From Amoebophrya sp. A120 (Eukaryota > Sar > Dinophyceae > Syndiniales > Amoebophryaceae): a stretch of DNA of 64,000 nt. The notes under the pieces are model-generated. The model did not search any database. It was given only the letters and a program-made list of their open reading frames with translations, and was not told where the DNA came from. Below are positions 44,942-54,714 of this stretch, one piece after another (the first letter of the stretch is position 1; every line of letters begins with the position of its first letter). The position numbers were made by a program, and so were the translations under genes. Location of the stretch: assembly GCA_905178155.1 (NCBI GenBank), contig CAJINV010000009.1:1175907-1239906 (forward strand). Direction: 5' to 3'.

Positions 44942-47900
44942 CTACTGTCCCAATGCGGACTGCAGAAGGCCAAAAATTTCTTCGAACTCGCGGTTGGCAG
45001 ACAAATTGGAGAAAAAAGTTTTTGGGGGCATCAACATGGTCACCGACTCCGATGAGAGGTTGAGACACTCAAAATTGCCGGGCTCGCACGGACGCCGTGC
45101 GTCGGACGCATCCGCGTCAGGATCTGATGAACTATCTTCGTCAGTAGAACTGAAGGGTCTTCTTCCACTCCTCGCAGAGGCGCTTTTCGCTTCGCTCGTT
45201 GCCGCCAACGGACTCGTGGCTCTAGCCTGGTCCTTCGTCACTGGACTAGCATTCTCCGGGTCCGTATTCTTCACGTAGATGCGACGTAGCCGACGAAGCA
45301 ACAGCCTCGTCGTACGCAGATGTTCCGGACTGTAGTCGACATGGTGTAGCAGCAGGCGGAAACAAAACTGGAAGACGAGCAGATATGCAACCACGTACGT
45401 CTTCGCGGAAACCGTTCTCTGCTGCTGTAGGTAGTTTTCTTGCTGCTGTACCTGCTTGTCGTTGAGACTCTGTGCCGTTCCGTCGGTGCTGCTTTCCTCA
45501 TTTTCGGTCGTCGAGGAGGAAGTTGCAGAAGCAGAGGCCTCTTCCCCTGTTCGGCCTCTTTGCGGCTTCGCAAGGGAGATTGGGTTGGTATTTCCGTTCT
45601 TCTTGTACGCACGGGGCTGGTGTGCCGTACTTGCCTTTTTCATCTTCGTGCCGATTTGTGAGCCGTTGCTTCCTGCGCTCCTGTTCAACAGCGTTCTTGA
45701 CGATCCTCCCGCTACATTCCTGTGATCGAACACGACCCCGGAGGCCCCACCTTGGCAAAATGCCGCAAAAATGAAGCTCAGGAAGGGAAAGCAGCAGTCG
45801 TTCCAGCATTCAACGCAGTCCTCCGTGATTCCGGCGGAGTAGAAATTTTGAAGCGCTTGCGGGTTTTCGCGCAAGATCTGGCGCCGCTCCCCCGCTGTCA
45901 AGCAGCTCCAGTCGCCCCCAGAGATTCGGTTTGGAACGGGCGGTGCGCTCGTCCCCTGCTGCAGAGTCCTCGTGGTACTAGATTTCGTACTGCATACCTG
46001 ACCGCCAGTCATCGTTGCTTTCGAACCAGCGGGACCGTGCCGACACGCATCGCGGGCACCGCCAGAAGCTTTTTGACCACGGCGTTCCTGATCGTTCCGC
46101 TGAGAGAAATACGCCGCGTACAGCTGTCGGTATGTTTGGTCCAGGTCGGGAATCCCCGGCAATTCTTCTTCTGCAGCCTCGCTTCTGAGAAGTCTGTGAC
46201 TTGTTCCTTGCACCTGATCATGCTCAAACTCAACTACGCCCCCGGTATTGAACACTGTGTGTCGCACCCTCCTGAGCAATCCGGACTTCTGTGCCTCCTG
46301 CATGGCCGCGCGCACCACATTCACGTTCGTGACTTCGCGCTGCACCCAGCTAAAAAGCTGATCGCAAAACCGGACTAGCAATAGGCCTCGACTTTCATCG
46401 TTTGAGCTGAAGCCAACAGCGTCGCGCCCACTCCCCCCTTGCAGGTCCTCCATTAGGCGCATCAGAAGCGTGCCGTCTACCAGCAGCGGACTGAGGAATG
46501 TTTCGGTGAACTGCGCGAGGGGGTTCGGCTGCTCTTTCCCGAGATTTGCAACAGCACCGGAAGCGCTATCACTTGACATGGAAGCGCCGAGGCCTTTCGG
46601 GGGGTCCTTCTGGACCACTAGCTCGAACGGATCTACCTCCGTCGCCACGCTGCCCTCACGCCCGATACCGGACGAGGTTGCAGTGCTGGCGGGTGTTACC
46701 TCCGCACCTCCTTGTTGTTGTTCCGCCTCTTTCCGATTGCTGCTCGTGGGGGAGACGGTGGTTGGGCTGCAACTGCAGGGTTGGCTGTTAGTACTGCCGG
46801 CGCACGTTTTCCCACTGTCGCATGTGATCTGGCGGAAGAACCAATTTTTGATCGATGCGGAGGACTCCGCTGCGGAACGGGAAAAACTTGCGGGGGGCGA
46901 ATCGCTGCCGTCCGGACTGTGCAGCTCAGCTTGTTGCAGAAAATGCCTTCGGGCTGATAGAGGCAAAGCCGCGGCTGGGTCTTGTCGCGAAGGTGACACA
47001 CCAACTGCTCGAAGATGAGCTGGTGAGGCCTTCCAGGCGCAACTCACCTCGCCTCTACAACACGACGCCTGCTCGTACAATCCCTGTTCGACGACTAGAG
47101 GGTCGGACACGCCTCGATCTGCCATTCGGTCCTCGTAGTCAGAAGTCATGCAGCTTGTTCGTCTGCTAAAGCTACTGCCGCTGGCTTCTTGATCGGAGCT
47201 CTGGCGCAGGTTTATTTCTCCATAGCTGTGCGCAGGTTTATTTCTCCATGCATTTTGATTTTGCGCAGCAGCAGCCTCCTCATCGATGACCGGCGGGCGA
47301 CAATCCGCAAACGTGACAGCTTCTTGCGGTGTAACCATGGACGTTGCTACCGCAGAGCGACCAGCGCACGAGCTGCCCAGCGAACGCACCCTCTTTGCTT
47401 CGTCCAGCTGCCTTCTGAGGCTTTTCGAAACCAAAATGACCTTGAGCAGGCGTGCGGCAAGGCGCAACGCCGGGGGTTCCGGGGCGTGGTTTCGTATGTC
47501 CGAATGTTCACCACGGCGGTGCGGCTGGCTCGCAGAGGAACGCCCGGCATCCGCACGCATCATCACGCCATACAGTAGCTTGTCCGCAGTCCTAGGCGAG
47601 GTCCAACTCGCCGTACTGACCAAAAAAACCTGCCGTGCCCACAGACGAATCGCGCCGAAATCTTTTGCACTTGGAGCGCAGAAGTTGGCTTCGCACGAAG
47701 ATGACGGCTTCATTTTCCGCACCAATGCAGATAATGAAACTTTTCGCTCGCACACCTTCAAATCGTCATGGACTGACGCAGCGTCCTCATCAAGTGCGTC
47801 GTGCCGGCAAACAATCGTAGGCGTCTCCAAATTGAAAATGGCCTGCATGTTTCTGTCTCGATTCTGTTCTTCTGTGAGCAAACCAAAATCCCTGAAAGCT

Positions 47901-48373
47901 GCAAACAGTGTCTCGCCGTCGTCCTGCAGCAGATGCATCCAGGCTGGATCGTTTTCGGGTCTTGGTGTCTCTGCGGGGTTTTTTTCGGACGACGCAGGAT
48001 CAAAATCATAGTGTGGTTGCAACGCCAGCTCGACGTCATTCCACTGCAGCGCCTTCTCCACCGCCCATTTCACGTCCCCGACCAGTGTGCTCGAGCGTGT
48101 CACAACAGTTTCGCCTTCTGAAGTAGTTGAACCCACCAGTCCCAAGACGGCGCCGTCGCTCGACGACCTCGGGCGGGTGGCTGGTCTTTCCTGATCAGCT
48201 GCGCCAAATACAGGAGGCGTCATCATGGCGCCGGTCACGAAAAAGCTCGGTACCGCCAGTGGCGCCACGAGATGATCCAACAGCGTGAGGAGCGCCACGG
48301 CCCGACACAAATAACCGGCGGAGCTCAACATATTTTCAAAACCTCCGCGAATGGATGGAATTCCAAAAGCCAT
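44942..48373 (-). CDS. Large hypothetical protein with hydrophobic N-terminus, 1143 residues
   Basis: A single-exon frame from the ATG at 48373, which directly follows TTTTTTCTTTATCAG and one A, a textbook pyrimidine tract and acceptor for trans-splicing. The first 50 residues contain a hydrophobic stretch (AVALLTLLDHLVAPLAVPSFFV) suited to a signal peptide or anchor. The rest is mostly low-complexity Ser/Ala/Glu-rich sequence with islands of order, such as VKWAVEKALQWNDVELALQ, LLVRFCDQLFSWVQREVTNV and a Cys-rich ECWNDCCFPFLSFIFAAFC. Near the C-terminus a helical segment (TYVVAYLLVFQFCFRLLLHH) could be a membrane helix. No known domain is recognised. The frame ends CAG TAG, followed three codons later by TGA, so readthrough would add only three residues. 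Confidence 0.6.
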   Translation of the reverse strand: MAFGIPSIRGGFENMLSSAGYLCRAVALLTLLDHLVAPLAVPSFFVTGAMMTPPVFGAADQERPATRPRSSSDGAVLGLVGSTTSEGETVVTRSSTLVGDVKWAVEKALQWNDVELALQPHYDFDPASSEKNPAETPRPENDPAWMHLLQDDGETLFAAFRDFGLLTEEQNRDRNMQAIFNLETPTIVCRHDALDEDAASVHDDLKVCERKVSLSALVRKMKPSSSCEANFCAPSAKDFGAIRLWARQVFLVSTASWTSPRTADKLLYGVMMRADAGRSSASQPHRRGEHSDIRNHAPEPPALRLAARLLKVILVSKSLRRQLDEAKRVRSLGSSCAGRSAVATSMVTPQEAVTFADCRPPVIDEEAAAAQNQNAWRNKPAHSYGEINLRQSSDQEASGSSFSRRTSCMTSDYEDRMADRGVSDPLVVEQGLYEQASCCRGEVSCAWKASPAHLRAVGVSPSRQDPAAALPLSARRHFLQQAELHSPDGSDSPPASFSRSAAESSASIKNWFFRQITCDSGKTCAGSTNSQPCSCSPTTVSPTSSNRKEAEQQQGGAEVTPASTATSSGIGREGSVATEVDPFELVVQKDPPKGLGASMSSDSASGAVANLGKEQPNPLAQFTETFLSPLLVDGTLLMRLMEDLQGGSGRDAVGFSSNDESRGLLLVRFCDQLFSWVQREVTNVNVVRAAMQEAQKSGLLRRVRHTVFNTGGVVEFEHDQVQGTSHRLLRSEAAEEELPGIPDLDQTYRQLYAAYFSQRNDQERRGQKASGGARDACRHGPAGSKATMTGGQVCSTKSSTTRTLQQGTSAPPVPNRISGGDWSCLTAGERRQILRENPQALQNFYSAGITEDCVECWNDCCFPFLSFIFAAFCQGGASGVVFDHRNVAGGSSRTLLNRSAGSNGSQIGTKMKKASTAHQPRAYKKNGNTNPISLAKPQRGRTGEEASASATSSSTTENEESSTDGTAQSLNDKQVQQQENYLQQQRTVSAKTYVVAYLLVFQFCFRLLLHHVDYSPEHLRTTRLLLRRLRRIYVKNTDPENASPVTKDQARATSPLAATSEAKSASARSGRRPFSSTDEDSSSDPDADASDARRPCEPGNFECLNLSSESVTMLMPPKTFFSNLSANREFEEIFGLLQSALGQ

Positions 48374-48400
48374 TCTGATAAAGAAAAAAGCTGTATACGA
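48374..48400 (-). promoter_or_regulatory. Putative spliced-leader acceptor before the 1143-residue protein gene
   Basis: Pyrimidine-rich TTTTTTCTTTATCAG lies one base before the ATG. It is the clearest of the acceptor-like sites in the window. Confidence 0.5.
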
Positions 48401-48449
48401 CGCCTTGTTCCCCCAGCGTCGCTTTCTGGAGGTGGTTCTGGGCTGCAAA

Positions 48450-49147
48450 AGTGCAAAATTCCAAAGGGAAGCGCGTAAGGAGTCAAAGAAAAATCTTCAA
48501 AAAGTGAAGAGAATGAGAAAAACACAAAGAAACTTACGGAAGAGCTGCACTGAAATATCCACTGGGATCATCTCCATGGAAACAACTCGATGATCTGTCT
48601 TTTACTGGATCCATAGAGTAAGTTTGCAAGCGCACTTTCTGTTGTAGACCTCTGCCCATGGGCACGCAAGCGCAGAAAAGCGGTCGGCTTCACAACCGTG
48701 CATCCGCGTCCGCTCTCGACCGGCGACCTATCATCTCAACTACAGTCTTGTTTGACATTGGAGTGTAAATTGTTCAGTTTCTTTCGAGTGTGAATGATTC
48801 GATCATTCTCTCAGCTTTCGAGTGTAAGTAAATTGTTGTGAATTTGAAGTGAAAAAGAAAACAATTTACATCTTAAAAAACTTGAGTTCACGAGTTTGCC
48901 AGCAGCGGAGCTGAAACATACGTACAAGTGCATTTTCCGTCAACAGAAGCTAAAGTAGTTCAATGATTGTTCACGTTTCCAACGATGGCGTTTGCAGCTC
49001 CGATGCTGGCGGGTGCATTTCAAAAAATCATTCAAAAAAGAACAGAAGCCGCAAAGAATCTTCAAGAATCATACACGATTTCATTTGTTAATACTACGAG
49101 TACTTACTTAAACTGGGCGAAAAAGAACTTTGTCCCAACCAAGAGAC
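48450..49147. other. Intergenic
   Basis: No coding frame. It has short repeats of the phrase tttcgagtgt with variants (48766-48830) and a few A-rich tracts. Confidence 0.4.
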
Positions 49148-52100
49148 TCAGCGTTGCCGGACGAGCACAGCTCCGGGGATCAAGCCGCCCGGCATCTCCT
49201 GCATGGGTCCTGCACGCTCCTCCGGCACGAACCGCGCCAAGCAGGGGGTCGACGACCTCGCTGCCATTACGACATCTCGTGGGAAGGATTCGGCAAACAG
49301 CTCGCACAGGTCCTCCGAAACCACCGGCATCGGGACGGGTGCGCGAAAACAATCCCGAGAAATGACAAAATTAGGCAGGCGGTCCGGCATGTCGGACAAG
49401 AGATCGTCGCGATCGGAAAGAAAAAACTCGACGAAGCTATCCTCATCCGGCTGCGGTCCTCCATTCTGCATGCTCTGCAACACCTCTAGAATATTCCCGG
49501 GAAGACCCGCGGAAGGGCCAACAACGGTCGTGGGTCCTGTAGGTGGTGAAGTAGCAGCTCCAGACTGTACTAGAATGGGCAAAGGACCACCATCTCCATT
49601 GCCAACAATCGCAACTTGTGCTGCAGAAGAAGAGCTAGTATCGGACTCGCCCTGCTGCGATTCATTTTGTTCCGGCACGCCGTCGCTCCCGCCGACATCC
49701 TTCTTTCCACTCCCACCTTGTTTCAGTGCGCTGCCGACCTTCTTTACGAGGTCCTGCAAGCTTTTCACGAAGATAGAACTTTGGCTTTTCCTCTTGCCTC
49801 TCAGCCCAGGAGCAGACATATCCTTCCCTGCCGGCCCCGGCGCCGCGCTTGTTGGATCGGACGAGGCGCGGACCTGCTGGATCAACCGCAAGCGAAAATC
49901 CTCGAGCTCCGCACACATGCGCAAGTCGGCACCTTCGACGCTTCGCAACACGGTTACTGGCTCTTCGCCGGCTAGTCGCTGCCACCGATTCAACTCCCAC
50001 ATCGTCCCCATGGGGACCACCGAGTCTGCCAGGTCCAGCAGTTGCGAATTCAACACCGAGAAAAGAGCCCCACCGAGAATCACGTACCGCCCCGCGTTGA
50101 AGGCCAAATTCTTTGCGAGTCGCGCCGCAGACAGCCCCGGGTGGCACATCCCACGCAAGCAAGGCTCGTCGGAGAAACGCGGCACGAAAGCCGGAATCAC
50201 GCCGAACGCGACCCCCGCTGTCGACTCGGGGTTGATGCAATCGTCCTTTCCAGCACCGGACTTGGTCGTGAAAAGCAGGGGCAAGAGCGAGAACGAACCA
50301 CCTGTGCCTCTGGCTTGTGGCCGGAACACGCGTAGCGCTGCGCGCGGACCCGTGCCGTCACCGTCAACGGGTAGACTGGAGATCAGAACCTCGAAGTTCA
50401 CGTTGATGCCACGGTTGTCCTTCTTCGAAAGCGGAGCGGGCCCGGATCCCCCGGATGCTTCACCACCCGAGGACTCCTCCGGAGCGCTGCCCGACGCCGG
50501 TGGCGCTGCTCCGTCCTCCGTGCCAGAACTTGTTTCGCCTAGCTCGGCAGTGGACGAGGCAATAGCCTTGCCGAGCTGTTTCGTCTGCGCAAAGACTTTC
50601 GAGGTCATGAGCACCAGGCCCTCATTGTTTATCTTGTGCTCAAAGCCGTTCATGATCAGGTGCGTCAAAATGTCCCCGGTCTGGAGCTGCCCGCTGAGTG
50701 GCGACTGAGGAGACACTGTCACCACCTGCACGCCGGTAATCGCAGCCGTGTCCTCGTCGCTGTCGTTGGGCTGCTGACCTCGTGCCGGTGGTTTAGGAAG
50801 TTTTCGTTGGGATCGTCCATCGTCCGCACCATGGCTCGAACCATCGGTGGGTCTAGGCCCCATTTCTCCGGCTCCAGGTGGTCGATCTCCGATATCAGGC
50901 TGGTCCGAAGGACCTGCTTCGGTATCGACGCCATCCCCTCCTTCTCGGCGCGCGAATGTCGAACGTTTTTCTAGGAACGATTCCAGATCACCTGCAGCGC
51001 CATTGCCGCCATTCGCCGGAGCGCGTGCGTCCGTGCCGAGACCTTCAGATGGCGGCGCCCCCGCTTGCTCCATCTTAAGCATGCCGTAGAAGTCGCGCAG
51101 GCCCTGATGCTGCAAATCCCGGTACGTAAAACCAATATCTGGACTCCCAAGCCATCCTTTCGCGACCACGTTGATTGCAAAGCCGGGGTCGGCAGTGTCG
51201 TAGCATCGGTTCTTCATTTCCCCTCCGCAGCCGTCCACGTCGTGCGGAGATGAATCGTGCGCCTTTCTCTTCTCCGTCAGTTTCAGAAACTCGTCGCACT
51301 GCCGTACCTGCTCCGGAGTTTTGCCGAAGGTCGACCCGCACAGCAAGAGCAGTAACCGCCGGGGGTCCTCCGGGTTCGACATGCTTATCGGTAGTCCTCT
51401 CGGAACCACCTGTGCTTGTTCTTCAGGCGAAGGCTGTGGTCGTGCTTGCTGTGATTGTGGCTGTTGGTGATCAACCCTTGCAGACGGCGCCTCGGCTTTA
51501 CCTTGCTGCAATTCTGGGGGCGCGGGCGGCGCTTGTGGCAGAGCTTGGTCCTCCAAAGGTGCTACTGGGTTAGCTCCCTGCTGCGGCGTGGGCGGCCCCC
51601 GGGGCATAGCTCGTTCTTCAGGAGGTCCAACTGGCAGCTCTGGTTGCGGCGACACAGGCTTGACCGAGTCTGGTGTAGTCTCTTGTGGTACGGGTGGTGC
51701 TTTCGCGTCTGGCGGAGCTCCAGGCACCGGCGGATTAGTGGGCTGCTCATCCGCGTCAGCCGAGTTGCTCTGCGGCTGCCCAGACGATCTCTCCTGCGAA
51801 ACTTGATCTGTTTGTGCTTGCACAGTCGCTGGGTCAGAATTTTCGGGTCGCTCCGGTACGGCCGGATTTTGTTGCGCTTGCTGTGGTGGCGGAGAACTCG
51901 GTTGGCCCGGTGGCGGTCCCTGTTGTTGCGTTGACGGTTGAGTCTGCGCGTCGCGCGGCGGCGCACGGCCTGGCGGTTGTCCTTGTGGCGCTTGTTCTGC
52001 GCTCGGCTGCGCTGGCGGTTCCGCAATCTGCTGCTCACCGGGTTGCTGCGACTCCGCAGCCGGTTCTCCTCCTGGAGACAGCGGACTGGTCTGTTGATTC

Positions 52101-54625
52101 GGTGAAGCGCTCGGAGGCAGGCTTCCTGCGCCCTGTTCCGGAGCAGCCGGCGGTGCCTCTTTTGTTGGAGATTCAGGTCCCGGTAGCCCTGCACTTGGAC
52201 TAGATTTTTCGGGAGGTGGCTCTACCTGCTGCTGCTCGGGCTGGTCACTAGCCCCGCCCACGCCTTCACCGGTACCCGGCCCGGCCGTCTGCCCGGGCGC
52301 GCTGCCTCTGGACCCAGCGACCGGGGGCCCAGCAGTCGCGTCCGGCTGCGTCTCTCCCTGCGGAGATATCTGCTCGGCGTTCGGGGTTGGCGCTCCGGCA
52401 CCCAGCGCAGGCTGTCCACTACTTTGCACAAAAGAAACTTTTCCCGCGTGCTGTTCCTTCTGGATCTCTAGCAACTTCGATAGCAGATGTTTTAACGGCG
52501 GATCCTCTGTGCGCCGCTTCAGCATGCGCTCAGACTTCACCGCCGAAATCTGATGAAGCATTTTTTCCAGAGCCTCTTCCAGCGCACCGTACACATGGGC
52601 ACTGTGATCGTCTTCTCTAAGTTGCAGAAAGGATAGTGTTGCACCTGCACCATCCACATCATCGACCTTCTTGTCGTCTCCTTGTAGATGCGTGCTCAGA
52701 CCGTCGTCAACGCTCCTCACGACCCTAAGCGCGTGTCCCGAATGCCAGTCGCCAGACCTAGAACTACTTCTTTTCGCGTGCATTAATCTTGCCAAGACTT
52801 CGGAAAGTATCCTGCGATCGTCTTTGTGCGGTCGTTTTACCTGCCCATTCTCGTGGTACCTGCCATGTTCGTGCCCAGAAAGCCAAGTCGGAAGGAAGTT
52901 CTTCAAGGCCGCCGACCAATGGAGCGGTTCGTCTTTTGATTTTTCCGCCTGTATTTTATCCTGATGCTTTAGTGCCTGTTTCTCCCTCATTTCCCGCTGC
53001 CTGTCCTTCAGTTCCTTTAGCGCATTCTTGACATCAGCAATTTGCAACTTTCGGTGTTGCAACATTTCCAGGAAGCTGCTACCAAAAGCTTGCGCACTTC
53101 CTAGCGTGGCAGGAGGCGGTGGCAGGGCTGGCGCGGCTCCATCTACCAAGTTGGCCGGGCCGCCAGCAACAGTTCCTATCACCACGAGAGGTGCCACAGT
53201 TTGCTCTTGTTCTTTTCCTGCTCGCGGGCCCCCACCAACCGGGCAGACTTCCACCTCAAAAGACGTGCTCCCAGTTGCAGTCGTCCCTTCGCTCAGCCGA
53301 GGTGGTCTTCCTCCACCCACCATCTGCGGCCCTATTCTATCATCGCCCATCTGCTGGACAACATCCCCGCCGGCTGCAAGCTCCGCTTTTGTCGGGTTGC
53401 TGCTTGCCAAGATGAATTGCCGCACGAGCACGTTTGGGACCAGGAACCCGACGCCCTGCTGCTGCGGCATGCCGGCGAACGCCACCCCGAGCAAGCGGCC
53501 CTTTTTGTCGAAGGCCGGACCGCCCGAATTCCCGGAGTTCATCGCTGCGTCGACCCACAGGTTGATCACGCGCGACCCCATGGATTTCCCGATGGACAAA
53601 AGCTCATCCGAAAAGGGGTCCCGCTCGTCCACGCGACTGATCACGCCCCGGGTAACCGACACACTCGTTTCGCCGAGCGGGTACCCCACGAGGTACACGT
53701 CGGAATCGGGAAGCGGCAACTTCGGTGACTCGATGTCCTGGTCGTTGGTCAACGCGATCGGCACGTTGGACCAGAAAGACTCGTCCTTCACGTCCAGCAG
53801 GGCCAGGTCCAGGTCGTGCGCAATGTCCGTGGTGAACGCGCGGATGTCGTCTTGCAGTCCCTGACGAACCAAGATCAGGGTCGCGTCCGCCGCGCAGTGG
53901 GCGCACGTCAAAATCCGCCGGATCGGCTTGCGGATCACCACGCCGGCGCACAGCTTGGTCTGCTCGTGGGTCGAGGCCGCCCACGGATTCAGGAAAAAGC
54001 TCATGCCCTTCTCCGCGAACTTGATCTCCAACTCCACGACGGTCTCGAGCGGGACGTTGCTGCTGGCCTCGGCAATCTTCTCCAGTTTCTTCACACGATC
54101 CGTCAGTTGCTTTACCAGCCCGCTGCTGCCGAGGTCATCCCCTAGTACTTCCGGAAGCGGCTCGCGCTCGTATCCCGGAAAATTTTGTTCCAATTTTGCA
54201 GCTTGAAATTTCTCCATGCACTGCGGACTTTTGTTCTCGAAAACAAAACGGTGGTCGTGGTTCCGTCTCCTCTTTCTGGAATCCGGGTGGCAGATCACAT
54301 ACTGAGTCTGGAGCTCCGGCGCTGCACGGTCCCAATCGCCAGCCTCCAGTACTTTCGTCCGCTCTGGCGCAACGCTCGCCCGCGGCACACTAGTCGCGGC
54401 ACCGTCGTTGGCATCCACAAGGCGCCTGTCAGAAAGTTGGGCTGCTGACCCGCTGAAAGATGACAGCAACGGTTGATCCTCTTGCTCTTCATTTTCCTGC
54501 CCTTTCTGAGTTGGACTTGCGATTGCTGACGAGGCCGCTTCGAGCGCGCTGTTGGCGTCGTAGCCGGGTAGCTCCGTGCTCGGGACAGCTGCGTTGAGGG
54601 CAGTCGTGAACTCCGCATTGGTCAT
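49148..54625 (-). CDS. Deg/HtrA-type serine protease with intact catalytic triad, 1825 residues
   Basis: A single 5.5-kb exon. The trypsin-like domain near residues 190-400 shows His243 in ILTCAHCAAD, Asp273 in HDLDLALLDV and Ser367 in NSGNSGGPAF, so it should be active. A Pro/Gln/Gly-rich region of about 400 residues follows (roughly 740-1130). Then come PDZ-like pieces: DIGFTYRDLQHQGLRDFYG near 1158, and after a long insertion VQVVTVSPQSPLSGQLQTGD near 1290. A segment RYVILGGALFSVLNSQLLDL near 1510 matches the region joining PDZ1 and PDZ2 in plant and eukaryotic Deg2/Deg9-type proteases, which are about 600 residues. Such enzymes act in protein quality control. The N-terminus has no clear signal peptide, so nuclear, cytosolic or plastid location is open. 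The ATG follows GGTCAACAG and GATTTGG. The gene lies 89 bp downstream of its inactive paralogue. Confidence 0.85.
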   Translation of the reverse strand: MTNAEFTTALNAAVPSTELPGYDANSALEAASSAIASPTQKGQENEEQEDQPLLSSFSGSAAQLSDRRLVDANDGAATSVPRASVAPERTKVLEAGDWDRAAPELQTQYVICHPDSRKRRRNHDHRFVFENKSPQCMEKFQAAKLEQNFPGYEREPLPEVLGDDLGSSGLVKQLTDRVKKLEKIAEASSNVPLETVVELEIKFAEKGMSFFLNPWAASTHEQTKLCAGVVIRKPIRRILTCAHCAADATLILVRQGLQDDIRAFTTDIAHDLDLALLDVKDESFWSNVPIALTNDQDIESPKLPLPDSDVYLVGYPLGETSVSVTRGVISRVDERDPFSDELLSIGKSMGSRVINLWVDAAMNSGNSGGPAFDKKGRLLGVAFAGMPQQQGVGFLVPNVLVRQFILASSNPTKAELAAGGDVVQQMGDDRIGPQMVGGGRPPRLSEGTTATGSTSFEVEVCPVGGGPRAGKEQEQTVAPLVVIGTVAGGPANLVDGAAPALPPPPATLGSAQAFGSSFLEMLQHRKLQIADVKNALKELKDRQREMREKQALKHQDKIQAEKSKDEPLHWSAALKNFLPTWLSGHEHGRYHENGQVKRPHKDDRRILSEVLARLMHAKRSSSRSGDWHSGHALRVVRSVDDGLSTHLQGDDKKVDDVDGAGATLSFLQLREDDHSAHVYGALEEALEKMLHQISAVKSERMLKRRTEDPPLKHLLSKLLEIQKEQHAGKVSFVQSSGQPALGAGAPTPNAEQISPQGETQPDATAGPPVAGSRGSAPGQTAGPGTGEGVGGASDQPEQQQVEPPPEKSSPSAGLPGPESPTKEAPPAAPEQGAGSLPPSASPNQQTSPLSPGGEPAAESQQPGEQQIAEPPAQPSAEQAPQGQPPGRAPPRDAQTQPSTQQQGPPPGQPSSPPPQQAQQNPAVPERPENSDPATVQAQTDQVSQERSSGQPQSNSADADEQPTNPPVPGAPPDAKAPPVPQETTPDSVKPVSPQPELPVGPPEERAMPRGPPTPQQGANPVAPLEDQALPQAPPAPPELQQGKAEAPSARVDHQQPQSQQARPQPSPEEQAQVVPRGLPISMSNPEDPRRLLLLLCGSTFGKTPEQVRQCDEFLKLTEKRKAHDSSPHDVDGCGGEMKNRCYDTADPGFAINVVAKGWLGSPDIGFTYRDLQHQGLRDFYGMLKMEQAGAPPSEGLGTDARAPANGGNGAAGDLESFLEKRSTFARREGGDGVDTEAGPSDQPDIGDRPPGAGEMGPRPTDGSSHGADDGRSQRKLPKPPARGQQPNDSDEDTAAITGVQVVTVSPQSPLSGQLQTGDILTHLIMNGFEHKINNEGLVLMTSKVFAQTKQLGKAIASSTAELGETSSGTEDGAAPPASGSAPEESSGGEASGGSGPAPLSKKDNRGINVNFEVLISSLPVDGDGTGPRAALRVFRPQARGTGGSFSLLPLLFTTKSGAGKDDCINPESTAGVAFGVIPAFVPRFSDEPCLRGMCHPGLSAARLAKNLAFNAGRYVILGGALFSVLNSQLLDLADSVVPMGTMWELNRWQRLAGEEPVTVLRSVEGADLRMCAELEDFRLRLIQQVRASSDPTSAAPGPAGKDMSAPGLRGKRKSQSSIFVKSLQDLVKKVGSALKQGGSGKKDVGGSDGVPEQNESQQGESDTSSSSAAQVAIVGNGDGGPLPILVQSGAATSPPTGPTTVVGPSAGLPGNILEVLQSMQNGGPQPDEDSFVEFFLSDRDDLLSDMPDRLPNFVISRDCFRAPVPMPVVSEDLCELFAESFPRDVVMAARSSTPCLARFVPEERAGPMQEMPGGLIPGAVLVRQR

Positions 54626-54714
54626 CCAAATCCTGTTGACCTGATCGTGTCATCGCAGACGCAGAAATCGGAAGTGCATGACTATGACGTCTGCAATTTA
54701 TTCACACTGCTGAA
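54626..54714 (-). promoter_or_regulatory. 89-bp intergenic spacer with putative trans-splice acceptor
   Basis: Between the stop of the upstream pseudoprotease and the ATG of the active protease there are only 89 bases. They contain GGTCAACAG eight bases before the ATG, a candidate splice acceptor. Such a short spacer suggests processing of a shared precursor by polyadenylation and spliced-leader addition, as known for dinoflagellates. This is inference. Confidence 0.45.
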
